From the NCBI RefSeq assembly GCF_932276165.1, contig NC_063983.1, forward strand, positions 6,517,501 through 6,581,500: a stretch of DNA of 64,000 bases, written 5' to 3'. The DNA comes from Plutella xylostella (lineage: Eukaryota > Arthropoda > Insecta > Lepidoptera > Plutellidae). A program made the position numbers and the translations under genes. Below the pieces are notes generated by a model. That model was not told the origin of the DNA. It did no database searches and worked only from the letters and a program-made list of their open reading frames with translations. Within the stretch, counting starts at the first letter, position 1. The number at the start of each line of letters is the position of its first letter. Shown in pieces: positions 1-12,150 of the stretch.

Positions 1-1000
1 CTCGTTAACTTTCGATTTTTTGATCAAACAATATCGCGATTTTCGGGATGTAGGAGAAAAATACCACAATTTGTACATTTACTACATACTTAATATATTA
101 TTTATTAAGATAACATTAGGAGAAACAAGATTATACATAGGTATAGACGAACATAAATTTGAGCAAACGAAACTTAGGTGTTTAAAGATTGTGCCTAAAG
201 AGTTTTAGACGAAACGAGCCTTATGCCACATAAGTCTTGGTAAAGTGATGGTTCGGCCAAAAAAGTTTAGACCATACGAGTTATGCGAAATGAGTTTTGG
301 TCAATAAAGATTATGCCAGATGAGCGGAACCCCCTGAAGTTATTTAGACTCAAGTTATACGACAAGGTATTATACGACACAGTACCTCCACTACATTAAG
401 GTAGATACACATAGGTGTACTGTGTCAAGCAGTCGGGCACTTATGATCCAACTAACATGGCATACGCTGCGTCGACAGGCATTCACGATTGTATACAACA
501 GCAACATGCAGTCGAGAGTCAAGGCTAAGAGTAATGATTCGCTGATGAAAGATTTGAATGAAATGAGCCGATAAGGTCATAGGTACTATAAATGAACTCC
601 TTGTTAAAAGTGCTTAGCTAAGTAACTACCTTATTGATCTTAAGTACCTACGTTACCTACGTAAGTACTGGTAAGTCAGCTACACTAACATAAATAAACA
701 AAATACAAGTGTACCTAAGTAGTAGGCAAGTGCATCGCTGTACAATCTAGTGATAGTATTTATTGTAAAATATGTTGGATTAATAAATAATAAATAAATA
801 GAAATAAAAAAACTGTAATTCTGTACATGTACCCAAGCAGAATATTTTCGTTGCTGTTCTAACATGTAAAATAATTTGTTTTATTTATTGATTTGTTGAT
901 TTTTTTCATTACATGGCTAACACCTTTTGGTAGCTACTTAGTTTATTTTTAGATTGATTTTCTAGTAGCTTAGTTTTAAAGTTCTCTTCTCCTCTCTTTT
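1..1000. other. Intergenic DNA upstream of odd, no gene seen
   Basis: AT-rich sequence without convincing coding potential. Short open frames here are ordinary for this composition and show no recognisable domain. GGTACC-centred words such as those near 640-670 are frequent, as is usual in lepidopteran intergenic DNA. Confidence 0.6.
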
Positions 1001-1004
1001 AATC

Positions 1005-1110
1005 CATGGTGTCAACTTCCTGCATACCAAATTTCATGAGGATTTGTCCAGTTATTTTTACATGATAGAGGCACAAATATCCTTAAACACAAATTTCCGC
1101 GTTTATAAAA
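1005..1110. repeat. Degenerate dispersed repeat fragment
   Basis: The phrase 'ataccaaatttcatgagga' followed by 'ccgcgtttataa' resembles the body and end of the dispersed repeat at 28060-28275 and 60920-61132 (same 'ataccaaatttcat' and 'gcatttataat' words in the same order). It looks like an old copy without the CAGA microsatellite. Confidence 0.4.
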
Positions 1111-1915
1111 CACTCTTCTGGATCTTTTTCATTTCCATGATTGAAGCTTGGCTATAATAGGTTGGTTGTTGGTATGTTTGTAGTAGTTTGTACTGGTTTA
1201 AATATTCTACGAAGACTACCTAGAGCCCTAGCAAAATTCATAAATAGACCTTATGTAGAATATTCAGGAAATTTCCTATTCCTAGATTGTGCTTCACTTT
1301 CTACTTCCTTGTTTCATTGTGTTAATGTGTTCACTGTTAGTGCGAGTAGGTACCTAATTGATTGCACATTATACGGATTGATGATTCATTTAATTAACTC
1401 CCTGTCAGCTCCAAATGATCTTTAGATTAATTGAGGTAGCAGATATATATCATAGTGTGTCCATTACTTAATTGAATGATGACTTACTAGGCTAATTTGT
1501 AATGAACAATATCATTAGAAGGTAAGACATGAAAGTGATTCACTTTCTCTTTTAAAATCTCACACTTTTCAACAACAAGACAAGTTGGTATTAACGTAAC
1601 GCTCTACATGGAAACTATCTAGCGGCGGCGTCTATCTTCTCAATCTACATTCACAATGCGATATCCAAAAGCAATCTGTACCCACTTGCACAGAAATCCA
1701 TTCAAAGGCTTGCCTACAAAACGAAATTACAACATCCATCCTTTCACCTAATGGCTTCACTAGAACTTTTGTGTCACCGGCAATTTGCATCGCAATCCCT
1801 ACAATTACAATCTAGAACGGCATAAGTTGCTATTACAAAGTTCTATCTGTTCACAACAGGGGAGTATCGAAGGACTTTGTCATAGTAAATAATAGTAAAT
1901 ATGCAGTACGTTTAG
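1111..1915. other. Upstream intergenic DNA, no gene seen
   Basis: A 94-codon open frame at 1141-1425 has no recognisable domain and no support. The stretch 1600-1830 has a more even base composition and could be upstream regulatory DNA of odd, but no specific site is convincing. Confidence 0.4.
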
Positions 1916-2190
1916 GTGCGTTGGTGCGGGCGATTACGATCGATTCCGAAGGCAGAGCTCGGTAGGCCCCGCCCACTAGGAGGCGCATGGCTGCCTCGGC
2001 AGCCGGGTGCGGCGGCCCCTTTGATCTCCCCCCTCCAGCGGGCGCGCGCGCGGGCCGGCCTCGCTCCACGCACACTACCTCATACCACATCTCGCGCTCC
2101 CCCAAGCCGGTTGTCATCTCCCAAACCGGTTGAGCTCTGACGCCAGGTGATACCAAAGTGCCAGCGACGTAATAGTGAACCAGTGTTTTA
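1916..2190 (+). promoter_or_regulatory. GC-rich proximal promoter / 5'UTR of odd
   Basis: A sharply GC-rich block lies immediately before the odd start codon in otherwise AT-rich DNA. It contains GGCCCCGCCCACT (about 1965, GC-box-like) and CTTTGATCT at 2019-2027, which matches the TCF/Pangolin consensus. No clear TATA box is visible and the transcription start cannot be fixed. Promoter function is inferred from position and composition. Confidence 0.5.
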
Positions 2191-2223
2191 GTTTTGTTTG
2201 GACAACTTGTGAACTCAGTGGAA

Positions 2224-4313
2224 ATGGAAGATAAGCCGTACAGTGTTGACAGTTCGGACGATATCAATATCGACGAAGACGAGCATATTGAGGAGAATCA
2301 CAGTACGTATTCTTGTTCTTTAGTAGATGTAGAGTTTGTAGGAGTCGTCCGAATTTGCTTTTATGTTTGTTTAAGTATTAATAATACCAAATTGTACGAT
2401 ATCAATATTTACATATTAGTAACTAATGGGTAGGCCGGAACTACCTATTCTTTATCATCAAGTGTTTCAATATAAATAGTTTTAACTTCTATAAGTTTAG
2501 TTTCTTCATAATAATATTTGGAAACTCTTTTCGAGTCTTTAGGTTCATCATTTAAATCAAATATAAATCTGCATATCTAAATATCAATTCCCTAACTCCT
2601 CAGGTTACCCTCCGGACTTCCCGATCGAGGCGTTGGTGAAGCTGGAGCGTCCCTCCCCTCCCCTCCCGACCCCCCCGCACACCCCCACGGACGACACCCC
2701 CCCCGCGGTGGTGGTCTCCCGCCACCAGCCGCGCGCCTGGCCGCTGCCCTACCCGTCCTACCCGCGCCCAGTCATGAACGCACCCTACGAGAAGCTCCCA
2801 GTGCCACCGCAGGCCTACCCGCACCCCGCCATGCAGGCCTACGTGCAAGCGCAAGTCACCGCTCTGCAGCCGACAGCGCCCTACCAAGCCATGATCTTCA
2901 ACCAGTGGATCAGGAACACCGCGCTGTACCACCACTCTCTGCGGTACCCGGGCGCCATGGCCCAGAGAATGCCCGGCCGCAACCCGCCGCCGCTCCGAGC
3001 GCCCGGCGCCCCCGGCACCAGGCCCAAGAAGCAGTTCATCTGCAAATACTGCAACAGACAGTTCACCAAGTCGTACAATCTGCTGATCCACGAGCGTACC
3101 CACACCGACGAGCGGCCCTACTCGTGCGACATCTGCGGGAAGGCCTTCCGCAGACAAGACCACCTCAGAGACCACAGGTAAATGTCATATCAATTTCAAC
3201 CATTAACATTTTTTGTTCTTGACAAACTTACGACCGAACAGAGTGTTTGCCATTCGATACTTAGTTGTTGACCCCGAATTTTATGTCATTCCGCTCGGAT
3301 ATCACTTATCACGTTACGACTTTATCTTTAAATTTCGTATAACTTCGCATTCGTAAATAATCAAGATAAGCACTCTATGTTAATGGACTAGATAAACTCT
3401 TGCCCATAAATTTTGAAGGTGTTGGCGATATTGGAAATCAATTACCACCGTCAAGACCTCAAATAATTTAATGTTCACCTTCTAATATACCAACAACGTG
3501 ATTTAAGACGTGTTTCACCGAGGCATTGTTGATAAGAGAAAAAAATAAAAGTGTAAACCTTTTTGTGAGGTCGCGACGATATGGCGATGGCCGCACGCGC
3601 TCCGCCACAACCGGTTCCATTCTTTACGATCACCATATCTGCCTCGCTCCGCTGTTCAACAAATTAAACGTTATATTTCTTCGCTTTTACGAGACAAACT
3701 TATTTTCCTCTCAAATTCATTACCAGTCTAATGTGTCCGTAATTCTAAATTACCTCAATTTTCATTCGAAACGCTTATTATTCAGTTCCCTTTCATGGTA
3801 TATTGAACCATAAAAACCACGCTGGTTTATTTACACTGATCTCGTTAAATACTTTTTATTTCAACAAGTGAAAGTTGATCTTTTTGTCTGACCTTTGTTT
3901 TCTATCTTTCCAGATACATTCACTCGAAAGAAAAGCCTTTCAAGTGTACAGAATGCGGGAAAGGTTTCTGCCAGTCGCGGACCCTGGCGGTTCACAAGAT
4001 CCTCCACATGGAAGAGTCTCCTCACAAGTGCCCGGTTTGCAACAAGAGCTTCAACCAGAGGTCTAACTTGAAGACGCATTTGATGACTCACACTGACGCC
4101 AGCAAACATCACTTGGAGCACCTAGATGCTTGCCAAGAGGTTTCTTCCACAAGCCAAGTTCCAGAGAGTTCTCTGTTGGACCTTTCGCACAAGCCTTCAA
4201 CTCCAAATCAGTCATACCCACCTCAACCCGTAGCGTGTCCCTCTCAACAATCACCTGTCGAAGCACCAAAAAAACCATTAGGTTTCTCTATAGAAGACAT
4301 TATGAAGCGCTAA
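2224..4313 (+). CDS. odd: odd-skipped-family C2H2 zinc-finger transcription factor
   Basis: Spliced CDS of three exons: 2224-2302, 2604-3177, 3914-4313 (GT..AG introns, phases 1 and 2), giving 350 aa plus stop. The start is the first in-frame ATG. Residues 1-27 are acidic (IDEDEHIEEN). Residues 30-165 are rich in Pro, Tyr and Ala. Four C2H2 fingers follow: 171-193, 199-221, 227-249 and 255-277. They are nearly identical to Drosophila Odd/Sob/Bowl fingers (for example QFTKSYNLLIHERTHTDERP). The C-terminus has LLDLS (305-309) and ends with GFSIEDIMKR; FSIEDIM (342-348) is the eh1-like Groucho-recruiting motif known in Odd family repressors. Odd has four fingers, whereas Sob and Bowl have five, and no fifth finger is seen here, so odd is the best paralogue call. 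Known role of the family: nuclear sequence-specific repressor in segmentation, leg joints and gut. No frameshift or missing Cys/His ligand was seen. Confidence 0.93.
2303..2603 (+). other. odd intron 1
   Basis: Donor GTACGT at 2303 and acceptor TCAG ending at 2603. The intron is AT-rich, contains in-frame stops, and separates the short acidic N-terminal exon from the main exon (phase 1, within Ser27). No other feature seen. Confidence 0.85.
3178..3913 (+). other. odd intron 2, splits zinc finger 2
   Basis: Donor GTAAAT at 3178 and acceptor TTTCCAG ending at 3913, phase 2. The junction lies in Arg218, between the two zinc-ligand histidines of finger 2 (DHR/YIH). The intron is 736 bp, AT-rich, with no embedded gene or obvious transposon. 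Confidence 0.88.
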
Positions 4314-4830
4314 TTTCAAACCATTATTTTCAAATATTTGCCAAAGATACTTGTTTCTCACCGACTGATCACTAACATTTCATTGTATAATGCATGATCT
4401 CAGTAGATTGTAAATAACTCATAATAACTTTTAACAAGATCAATAGTAATTCTTTGCAAATATTCGAATTTCATCTTTATTTGATGTAGAAAAAGACTGA
4501 CATTTATGTTTAAATATTTTATGTTATTTGTTATGTTTGTATTATTTTATTTATGGTGAATTTCTTTAGTCTTAAGTTTATAGAAAACTAAAGTTACCGA
4601 AAAGTATTACCGACATCTATTCCAAATTATGAGGCTATGATGACTTCTGTTAGGAATCCTCTCAAAGATATTGTAAGTATAATTGATATAGTTATATAGG
4701 GTAAGGTTTCAACTGTAAATTTTGTAAATATGTTAATTAGATTATAGTTTCTTAAGTTTGAGGCTAAACTTACAAATTCTAAATATAAGTATCTAAAAAT
4801 TAAAAGAAAATACAATCGTCTACTTATTTG
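4314..4830 (+). other. odd 3'UTR with Pumilio-type motifs and poly(A) signal
   Basis: AU-rich sequence directly after the stop. TGTAAATA occurs at 4409-4416 and 4723-4730, matching the Pumilio recognition element TGTANATA. ATTAAA at 4799-4804 followed by a T/GT-rich stretch (about 4823-4850) is the first plausible poly(A) signal; no AATAAA occurs earlier. The 3' end is inferred, not observed. Confidence 0.45.
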
Positions 4831-4879
4831 TGTCGTTTTAATTTACCTTTAGGTACCTTTCTAGCATCTGCCACCTAAA

Positions 4880-5080
4880 ATGAAATTTTATTTAAATTTG
4901 ACGAAAGTCCGAGTACTCGACGGGGTTCTCTTAGACAAGTACCTAGTGTTTCTCATAATTTAGGTATACTCCCACACTATGGATAGTCAGCGACTGAGAA
5001 TAATCTGACTGGCCAATCCTATCACCACTAAACCCTAGTCACCGTCCCGGTAAGAAGAAGTTAATATCCACTACTATGGA
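4880..5080. repeat. Dispersed repeat fragment, family unknown
   Basis: Contains 'tagtcagcgactgag' then 'tggccaatcctatcaccac' and 'aaaccctag'. The same words in the same order recur at about 18155-18235 and 39893-39955, so this is an old interspersed repeat. No coding capacity seen. Confidence 0.45.
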
Positions 5081-6630
5081 CCAAGTATAGAGTATAGAAG
5101 TGACATGATTACAAGTTGTTCACTGTACGACAGTAACTGTAGTTAACTAATCCGTCGGTATCAGCAGATAATTCTGTTAAACTCAAACAATTCTACTTAA
5201 TTATTGGTAAAAGTATGCTTTGCTATCATTGGGCTCGCGATCGACATTTAGGTACATTAGTAGTAGTGGAGTAGTATTTGTATGTATTTAGTTGTAGGTA
5301 CTATGAACATAACTTTGAAATTTTAACGAACATACCTAAGTAACATGACAATCATGACGCTCAATTTAGTTAAATTTATATTATTACTGGTTTATACCTA
5401 TATTCTGAATAAAAAAAGAGGATTACCCATTACCCAGCTATGACAAAAAAACACTCGTAGTAACTACACGGTTTGACTAATTGCTTACGAAGTTGCGTGC
5501 ACAAACGGACATCATATAGATGTATCGTGCGTGAAATGTGTTTTACGTGCGAATAAAGACATGTTATTAAAATGGCCACTGTAATTAAGGTGATATACGA
5601 GTGTTTTCCTGCTGAGTGCTGATCTCCGTTTTTATAGGCATTAGGTAGGTACCTAAGTACTTACCTATGTGTAAGTTCTTGAGCACGTAAAGTTGGCACA
5701 CACATTTTTGTTATTATTTGGTAATGTTTTGAAGTATCGGAATTTCAGCAGAAAGTTACTCTAGAGACCAGTGACTGAAAAAAGTGAGGCTGTAGGTTGT
5801 GTACATACTATAAAATATAATATACCTACAGGAGATGAAAATATTTAAGTGCGCCATCTATCGGCCAGCTTCTGAACTGCGCGATGTCATTTGTCACAGC
5901 GCGATGTCGCTACGCGCAGCTTTGGAGCTTTTGAGCCAAAGCTCAACTCTTTATCAGAAACAGCAGTAGAGTAGAGTAACAGTAGTAGTTAGAGTAGTTA
6001 ATAATGTAAATATTAGTTTGTAAGTACCTACTCTAGAAATAATGATTTGCATGCTAATATAATTTGGCTAAACATGAGCACTTTTCGATAATATTGATAT
6101 CTATGTAATACCATGTTTTACGCAAATAAAGTATTCTTCTATTCTAGCAAAAATATATGACATAATTATTATAGTATAGGTACAAAAATATTAGTTTTGC
6201 AATTTTTAATTTTGAGAATATATACCGACGTTTCTACGATAACTATTCGATTACTGGATAATGTAGTACCAACAGACTTCAATACAATATAACTTCAAAA
6301 AAAACACACACAACATACACATCAATTATGATAATACTTATAATATAAAAGAGATACATACGTAGGTAGGTAATATTAAAGGAAAGACAGAATAATGTTC
6401 CTTTATTTGTCTTTTGAAGCAGAACAGTATGATGAATGATGAACAAGCATTCAAATAATGCAAGTAAATTAACAGAATTTATGTATACTTACATAGGTTC
6501 TTAAAGGACTTTATTATTTTGTAATTTATTCTAAATATAGTCTTTATTAAATTTAAATTGTATTTAGAACTTTGTGTATATTTTCCCAGATTGTAGCGAT
6601 TTAGTAATAAATAACGACGCAGCCATTTAA
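5081..6630. other. AT-rich intergenic DNA
   Basis: No gene recognised. The only higher-GC patch is 5855-5945, with a short direct repeat of GCGCGATGTC. The rest is simple AT-rich sequence. Confidence 0.5.
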
Positions 6631-6639
6631 TTAAAATCG

Positions 6640-7000
6640 CAGGTATTTCTAACTCCAACTGATCCCGAGGCCTAAAGTGGATCCGTCTAAAATGATTGCG
6701 AATCACTGTATCTCTGATTGACGATTGCCAATTTGCCAGTCAATGAAAATTGCATTCACAGCCATTCGATTAAGCTCAATCGGAGCTAAACTTGCGAAAT
6801 CCTCTTCAGATGGGAATTTTCCCAGGATTTCGTTTGGATTTCGACCGGGGAGTGATTTTAATAATTGTTTTGATTATTGCTTGGATGAACCGCGCCCCAA
6901 TTAACGGCAATCGGGACGGATTAAAATCGAATTTAGAGATTCTCTTGAGTAATATTTCAAGCGCTTTGGCTGTCGGTAGACGCGGCTGATCTTAGGAGCC
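6640..7000. promoter_or_regulatory. Candidate cis-regulatory element downstream of odd
   Basis: Non-repetitive island of balanced base composition inside AT-rich desert, with clustered homeodomain/Otx-type words (GGATTA, ATTAA, TAATTG) between about 6765 and 6925. No mobile-element signature and no coding domain. Enhancer function is inference only. Confidence 0.25.
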
Positions 7001-8350
7001 CTACAGTTGATTTATGAAGTTTGAATTGATTTATCGGATAAATGAGTGAATGTTGTTGCCTAGTTCTGATCGATAGATTTATTGTTTCAATTATGGTAAT
7101 ATGAACATTTCGGGAGCTGTCTATCGATTTAAATAACACTTGGAGGTAGGAATCCATTTGAATCTATTACGGGACGTAGGTTGTAAGGTACGACGGTTCA
7201 TGTGTTCAATGATTCAAAGACATACTTTTTCCTCATAACTCTTTTTTCAGTTGGATGTTAAAACTGAAATAGAGTCACAATTTCTGTAACTATTAAGTGG
7301 GCTTCAAAATACCTAAATAATATATGAAATCAGGTAATTGTACTTCCTTATACCGTTATCCAAAGAACTTCTCAAGCTTCCAGCAACACACAGTTTACTA
7401 GGTTGTGAACCATAGATTTAGAACATCAAAAAATGTATTACATTATTATTAATGACGAAAATTGCTTCAGCCTGCAGCCAAATAATATTAACGTAACAAC
7501 CATCTGAAGTAGCACACAAGAAGTAGACGAATTATATATAAATTTATTGCCACTTAGGTGAAATAATTATATTTGATACCGATAATTTTGTAGGTGATTT
7601 ATGTTGCTGTTCTTTTGTTTTTGATGTAGAGATGGTATTAAATTAAGGGAATAGTAGGTAAGTTATTTGATTCTTATAAGGAACCAGCCTGTAAGTTTCT
7701 CTATTATAATTTTATTTGAAAAATATTTTAGATTTTTTACCCATGTTTCATCTCGGATCTAATTATTTAACTGACACGTAAATAAGCAACAGCATATAAG
7801 CACAAATATATCATACATTATTACTACGTTTTTTTTTCAGAAATTATTGGGATTCTTTACTAAAAGCAACACCATTACTTTTATTGAATCCTCAAATCTA
7901 AATCACCCCAGCCTTATTATTGAACTTGTGGTAAAGACCCCTAAACAGGTGACGGCAGGGGTGATAATTGCCTGCAATGGAGGCCAATCAACGATGTATG
8001 ACAGCTGCCAATCATGTTATAGTATTTGTATGAATATAATAAAATTTGTTATTGCATTGTGAACTTTGTGATAGAGTGTTAGGAGTGAATATTCAGTGTG
8101 AATGATGCCCTGCGTGACTTGGCTAGGTTGGCGCGTGTTGTACGTTACGGTGAAGGATATTAGCTGGAGATATCAAAATAAAAGAGTGTGAAACCAAAAT
8201 CGAATTTCTATTGTTCATAATATTTAATACAGTATTTATTAGGTACTTTTCATTATTTAATTTAATAAACAATGAAGTGTACACTTATATAAATAAACTG
8301 CTACTTTTAAATGCTAAATTACAATTAATTCACATATACCTAATAAACTT
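7001..8350. other. Intergenic DNA, nothing recognised
   Basis: AT-rich, with no domain-bearing frame and no inverted or direct repeat noticed. A 71-codon open frame at 7847-8062 has no recognisable motif. Confidence 0.5.
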
Positions 8351-8352
8351 AA

Positions 8353-8353
<1 letters not shown>

Positions 8354-8383
<30 letters not shown>

Positions 8384-8624
8384 TGTGGGGACATCTCACA
8401 CACGGCCATCCGACCCCAAGCTAGGCAGAACCTGTGTTATGGGTGTCGGACAACTGATATATCTACACAAATACATAGATAGATAGATACTAAATATAAA
8501 TATCAACACCCAAGACCCGAGTACAAATATCTGTCTTTAAACAAATATCTGCCCCAGCCGGGAATCGAACCCGGGACCTTCGGCATAGCAGTCAGGGCCA
8601 CTAACCACTACGCCATTCGGTCGT
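8354..8624 (-). mobile_element. tRNA-derived SINE (family A), full-length-looking
   Basis: On the minus strand it starts with a tRNA-like head: A-box-like GGCGTAGTGGTTAGTGG, then B box GGTTCGATTCC. A tRNA-unrelated body follows, ending in 'gagatgtccccacatat' and an (AAAT)n tail (8354-8383 on the plus strand). The same head and body recur at 26971-27248 and 27730-27852, and a divergent head at 44090. Not a functional tRNA: it has a long 3' body and a poorly paired acceptor. Confidence 0.88.
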
Positions 8625-8639
8625 CGTCGTCGAATTAAT

Positions 8640-10600
8640 ATTAAGGTACCTATATCTGAATTTATAATTAAAGTTAACACATTTTGTAGAGTGAGCAGTG
8701 CAAAGAAGACACCTAAGTTTTAATAATATGTGTTTTAATAGATTTTTGTTTTACTCTATTTAACACGTACCGGTAACTAATTATATAATCTAGTGTAATT
8801 TTTTACATATCATTCTTATTTCAAAACATAAAAAATAAAAATCTTTACTATTTCCTACATTCTTACTGTTACTTATGTAGTTGAAACAAACAGCGTTAAG
8901 TAGGCTTTATTATAATAAAATAACCAAAACAGATCAGTGAAGTGCAAAAGAAACAATAATTACGTGGCATAATTTTATGACTAGACACGACATGAGCCAT
9001 CACAATGAGACCTTTCGTTCAACTGTCATGTAAGCTCAATATGATTGACAAGCAAATCGGAGACCCAGCACCTTTACTATGCAGGTAAGTAGGAACTTGT
9101 ACAGTCGATTTCGACCTTATTAACGGGAAATAAAGAATTAAATATAGTTCACGAGACTAGCTAGACTTGGAAATATAAGCTTTATTATGTTGTGGAGCTG
9201 ACTAAAGCTTTTCCACTATAAATAATAATATCATGAAAAAAACTGTAAATACTTAGGGTAGGGTACTGTAAGTACCTACGTACAGTTATAAGCATGGACT
9301 GCGTTAAAACACGGGAAAAAATATGTGAGTTAAATTATAATAATTACTTAACAAGTAATAATGCGAACGTAACAGAAATGTGGGTCTTGACAAGTTCATT
9401 TTATACTGCAATAGATAGCAAAAAAATGCAATTCGAAAAATCCACCTCCTTATCGCAATTTTTTCCCTATTTGTTAAAACGCATTTATACTACATCAGTT
9501 CTAACCGTTGAACCCATTTCAGTAATTAAATAGCATCATAATAGATGAGTAATTATCTCAGAAGGGGTACTAAACTACCTCTTAGTTAAAAAAGACTCGG
9601 TTCTATTCATTTCGAATCACCTTCTAAGTAAAACAGGTAAGCGGAAAAAATAGGAAATCGATGCAACGACAGACGTATAATTATAAAGGAACCAAAATGC
9701 GGGATTTTGTTGTGAACCCGTTATTAAATGGTTACAATTCTGTGGGCAAATGCGGTTATAATCGGTGCTGTAGTTCTGAATGATATGGGAATAGAATATA
9801 GTAATTTTGTTGTGACGTAAAATATAGCTTACGGGTCCTACTCTCAAGACAGAAATCTTTAACTGTCAGTCTGGATCGTCATCGGAAAATGATATTTCGA
9901 TCGGCAATGATTAGGGTAACTTTTTGAAGAGAATTATAAGTTTTGACAGTTGTAATGTCCTACTAATTTCGCATTTTGCGGTCACTTTTATGGCAGTTGT
10001 CTCTACGTGCCTTCCTGTGCTTTTTCTGCGACTTTATAATATATAAATTGGTGTGGAGACAATTTCATTTCGGTAATAAAATGTTTTCTTTTGTTTGAAA
10101 TGATATAATTTAATATACCTAATAGTCACAAAATTACTACTCCGACTTTGTCCATCCATGGAATGAAGAATATTTATGCGAAGGAAATTTAGGCTTGATT
10201 TCAGTCTGTCAAATATTAAGTTATTACTACTTACTACATTACATAGTACCTACCTATTTATTAACAAATAAAACCAAAAACTTTTAACACTCACAATCCA
10301 ACGCCACGCCCACGCCACGCCGACGCCACCGCCGCTCCGCTACAATATTTGCCAATTTCCCTCTCTATGATTATATCAATGAAACAGTTCATAACATTAA
10401 TCAAAAGGCCTTATAACTAACCATAATTTCCCAGTAAAATGACTAACTGACTGGCGCCACTGATCTACCGGCTACTTGGCCAAAAGACCAACCGCAAAGC
10501 TTAATCAGCCATAACTCATAATTATCCCGACATTTTGGGGAAATTCGTATAATGAGTGAGATAGAGTCGGGAACATCAATGGAGCTTTTTGGTGTAATGC
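8640..10600. other. Intergenic DNA, nothing recognised
   Basis: AT-rich, no supported gene. A short run of near-tandem CCACGCC words lies at 10300-10335. Nothing else is structured enough to call. Confidence 0.45.
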
Positions 10601-10633
10601 TACCTTGTACGAGTAAACGAGATGTTGCAAAAA

Positions 10634-11010
10634 GTTACAAAAAAAATAAAATTAAAAAAAAATATTCATTGTACACAAAATATAGACAAGTTACACACAG
10701 GTTTACAAACAGACTTAAATTTATTTATTACTCTGATTTACTACTTAATTTATTCATAAAAACATATAAGTCACAAACATGCATTATATCCACTAAAAGT
10801 TTCGTCAAAAAAAAAAAATTAATAATAATTATAATATAACTACAAATATACTTACTACTTACTTATTATAACTAACTAATCAAAAATACCCCTCCGAGCC
10901 ACACCCGACCCAAAGGTACCCATGACACTGGCAGCGTTACCACGCTGCACAGCCAGGGATAGCCTCTGCATCAGGTGTGCCCCAGAAGAAGATCCCAGAC
11001 CACGACTCCT
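10634..11010. repeat. Possible retroelement remnant
   Basis: A-rich tract (10634-10670), then AT-rich DNA and another A-run (10807-10818), followed by an isolated GC-richer block (10885-11010). This arrangement suggests an old retroposed copy, but no domain or target duplication could be found. Confidence 0.2.
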
Positions 11011-11859
11011 CAAGCGACTTAAATTAATCAATTTATCATGAATACAGCGGGCTTATTGTCAAGAAAATTTATGAGATTCAACGATGAGTCTACGATGAAA
11101 CAATCACTCCTATCAGCCGTCTGAATACCAAGTGCACGGAAGGAGGACAACTTATGTGACTGGCTTGCTCAAGTTACTGAAAGCCCTGTGCTGACGACTT
11201 GACTTTTATCGTCATATTTTTTAAGTCACGGTATTCATACAATTTCACTGCTATTTATTTATCGCATTTGCGAACCTACATATGAGTTTATGTGCCGTAT
11301 ATATTATATACCAAGGGATTATTATATTTCTGCGACGATATGTGGCGCTACAAAAAAATCATGGTGCCTCTAACTGCGCTATGATGGTCATAAATTGTAG
11401 CACGAATAAAATATTAACCTCTGAAAGATGACATGTATGTGAGCCTGTTTGTTTTAATGTAACTGTTAAATCTCCACATGATAGGAGAAATGCCCTTAAG
11501 AAAATGCATGCCCTTAAAGCATTATATAATAAGATTCATTTTAGCAAGCTTTTATTAAGGAATTAGTGTACTTAGATAAATGGACTTGATGTAGTTCAAA
11601 GGTGGTCATAACTACCGTTTAGAGTAATTTTATTAGTTTTATTACTGAGATAACGTCCACGTTTCTTCAACGCGTGGCTGATCCTGATGACACTGATTAC
11701 AGTTCAAGTAAAGCCGAGAAGAGTCTGAAGTAATACAAAAAAGTGTTGAACAAAATTTAAGAATAAGAAAACCAGTAACTTTCTGCTAACTTTATGAAAA
11801 CGCTAAACCTATATAATAACCTAGATCACCTAAAAAACGCTACAAAAACAAAGACCAAA
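11011..11859. other. Intergenic DNA, nothing recognised
   Basis: AT-rich, without a supported frame or repeat. Confidence 0.45.
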
Positions 11860-12150
11860 ATCGAAATCACCTGCACCACAACACCCAGAGCATTAACTTT
11901 CGGGTCCTCACGACTTTTGCCTAAAGCCAAAATGCTTATTAGGGTTGTGCCTGCACCTGTGTGAATATTCTCATAATCCCTAATTAGAGGTTAGCTTGGA
12001 CCTTCCAAAGTAAAGCCGAAATCGCCCAGCAGTTTCGATCCTTACTGTGGAGGCAATAAATTGTTCGACATTTGACCTCTTGGACCGTTTTTTGGAGAAT
12101 TCGCCCTCCAGCGGTCTCGGTTCATCCGTAGCTGCTTGCTTCTTTTTTGA
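11860..12150. promoter_or_regulatory. Candidate conserved non-coding island
   Basis: Balanced-composition, non-repetitive block with CACCTGC (11868, E-box-like), TAATCCCTAATTAGAGG (about 11972-11988, paired homeodomain-type cores) and TGTGGAGG. No coding domain or mobile-element hallmark. Regulatory role is inferred from composition and motif clustering only. Confidence 0.22.

Noticed and set aside
1141..1425. 94-codon open frame upstream of odd
   Set aside because: No domain, no splice or promoter context, and random frames of this length are expected in 64 kb.
1851..2267. 138-codon frame antisense to the odd promoter
   Set aside because: Driven by GC-rich promoter composition; no domain; overlaps the odd 5' end on the opposite strand.
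2600..3175. Long antisense and shifted frames across odd exon 2
   Set aside because: GC-rich codons of the real exon keep other frames open; the plus-strand frame has the zinc fingers and proper splice sites.
8354..8624. Possible tRNA gene on the minus strand (strong A and B boxes)
   Set aside because: A long non-tRNA body, a simple-repeat tail and sister copies at 27 kb show a SINE, and the acceptor stem does not pair.
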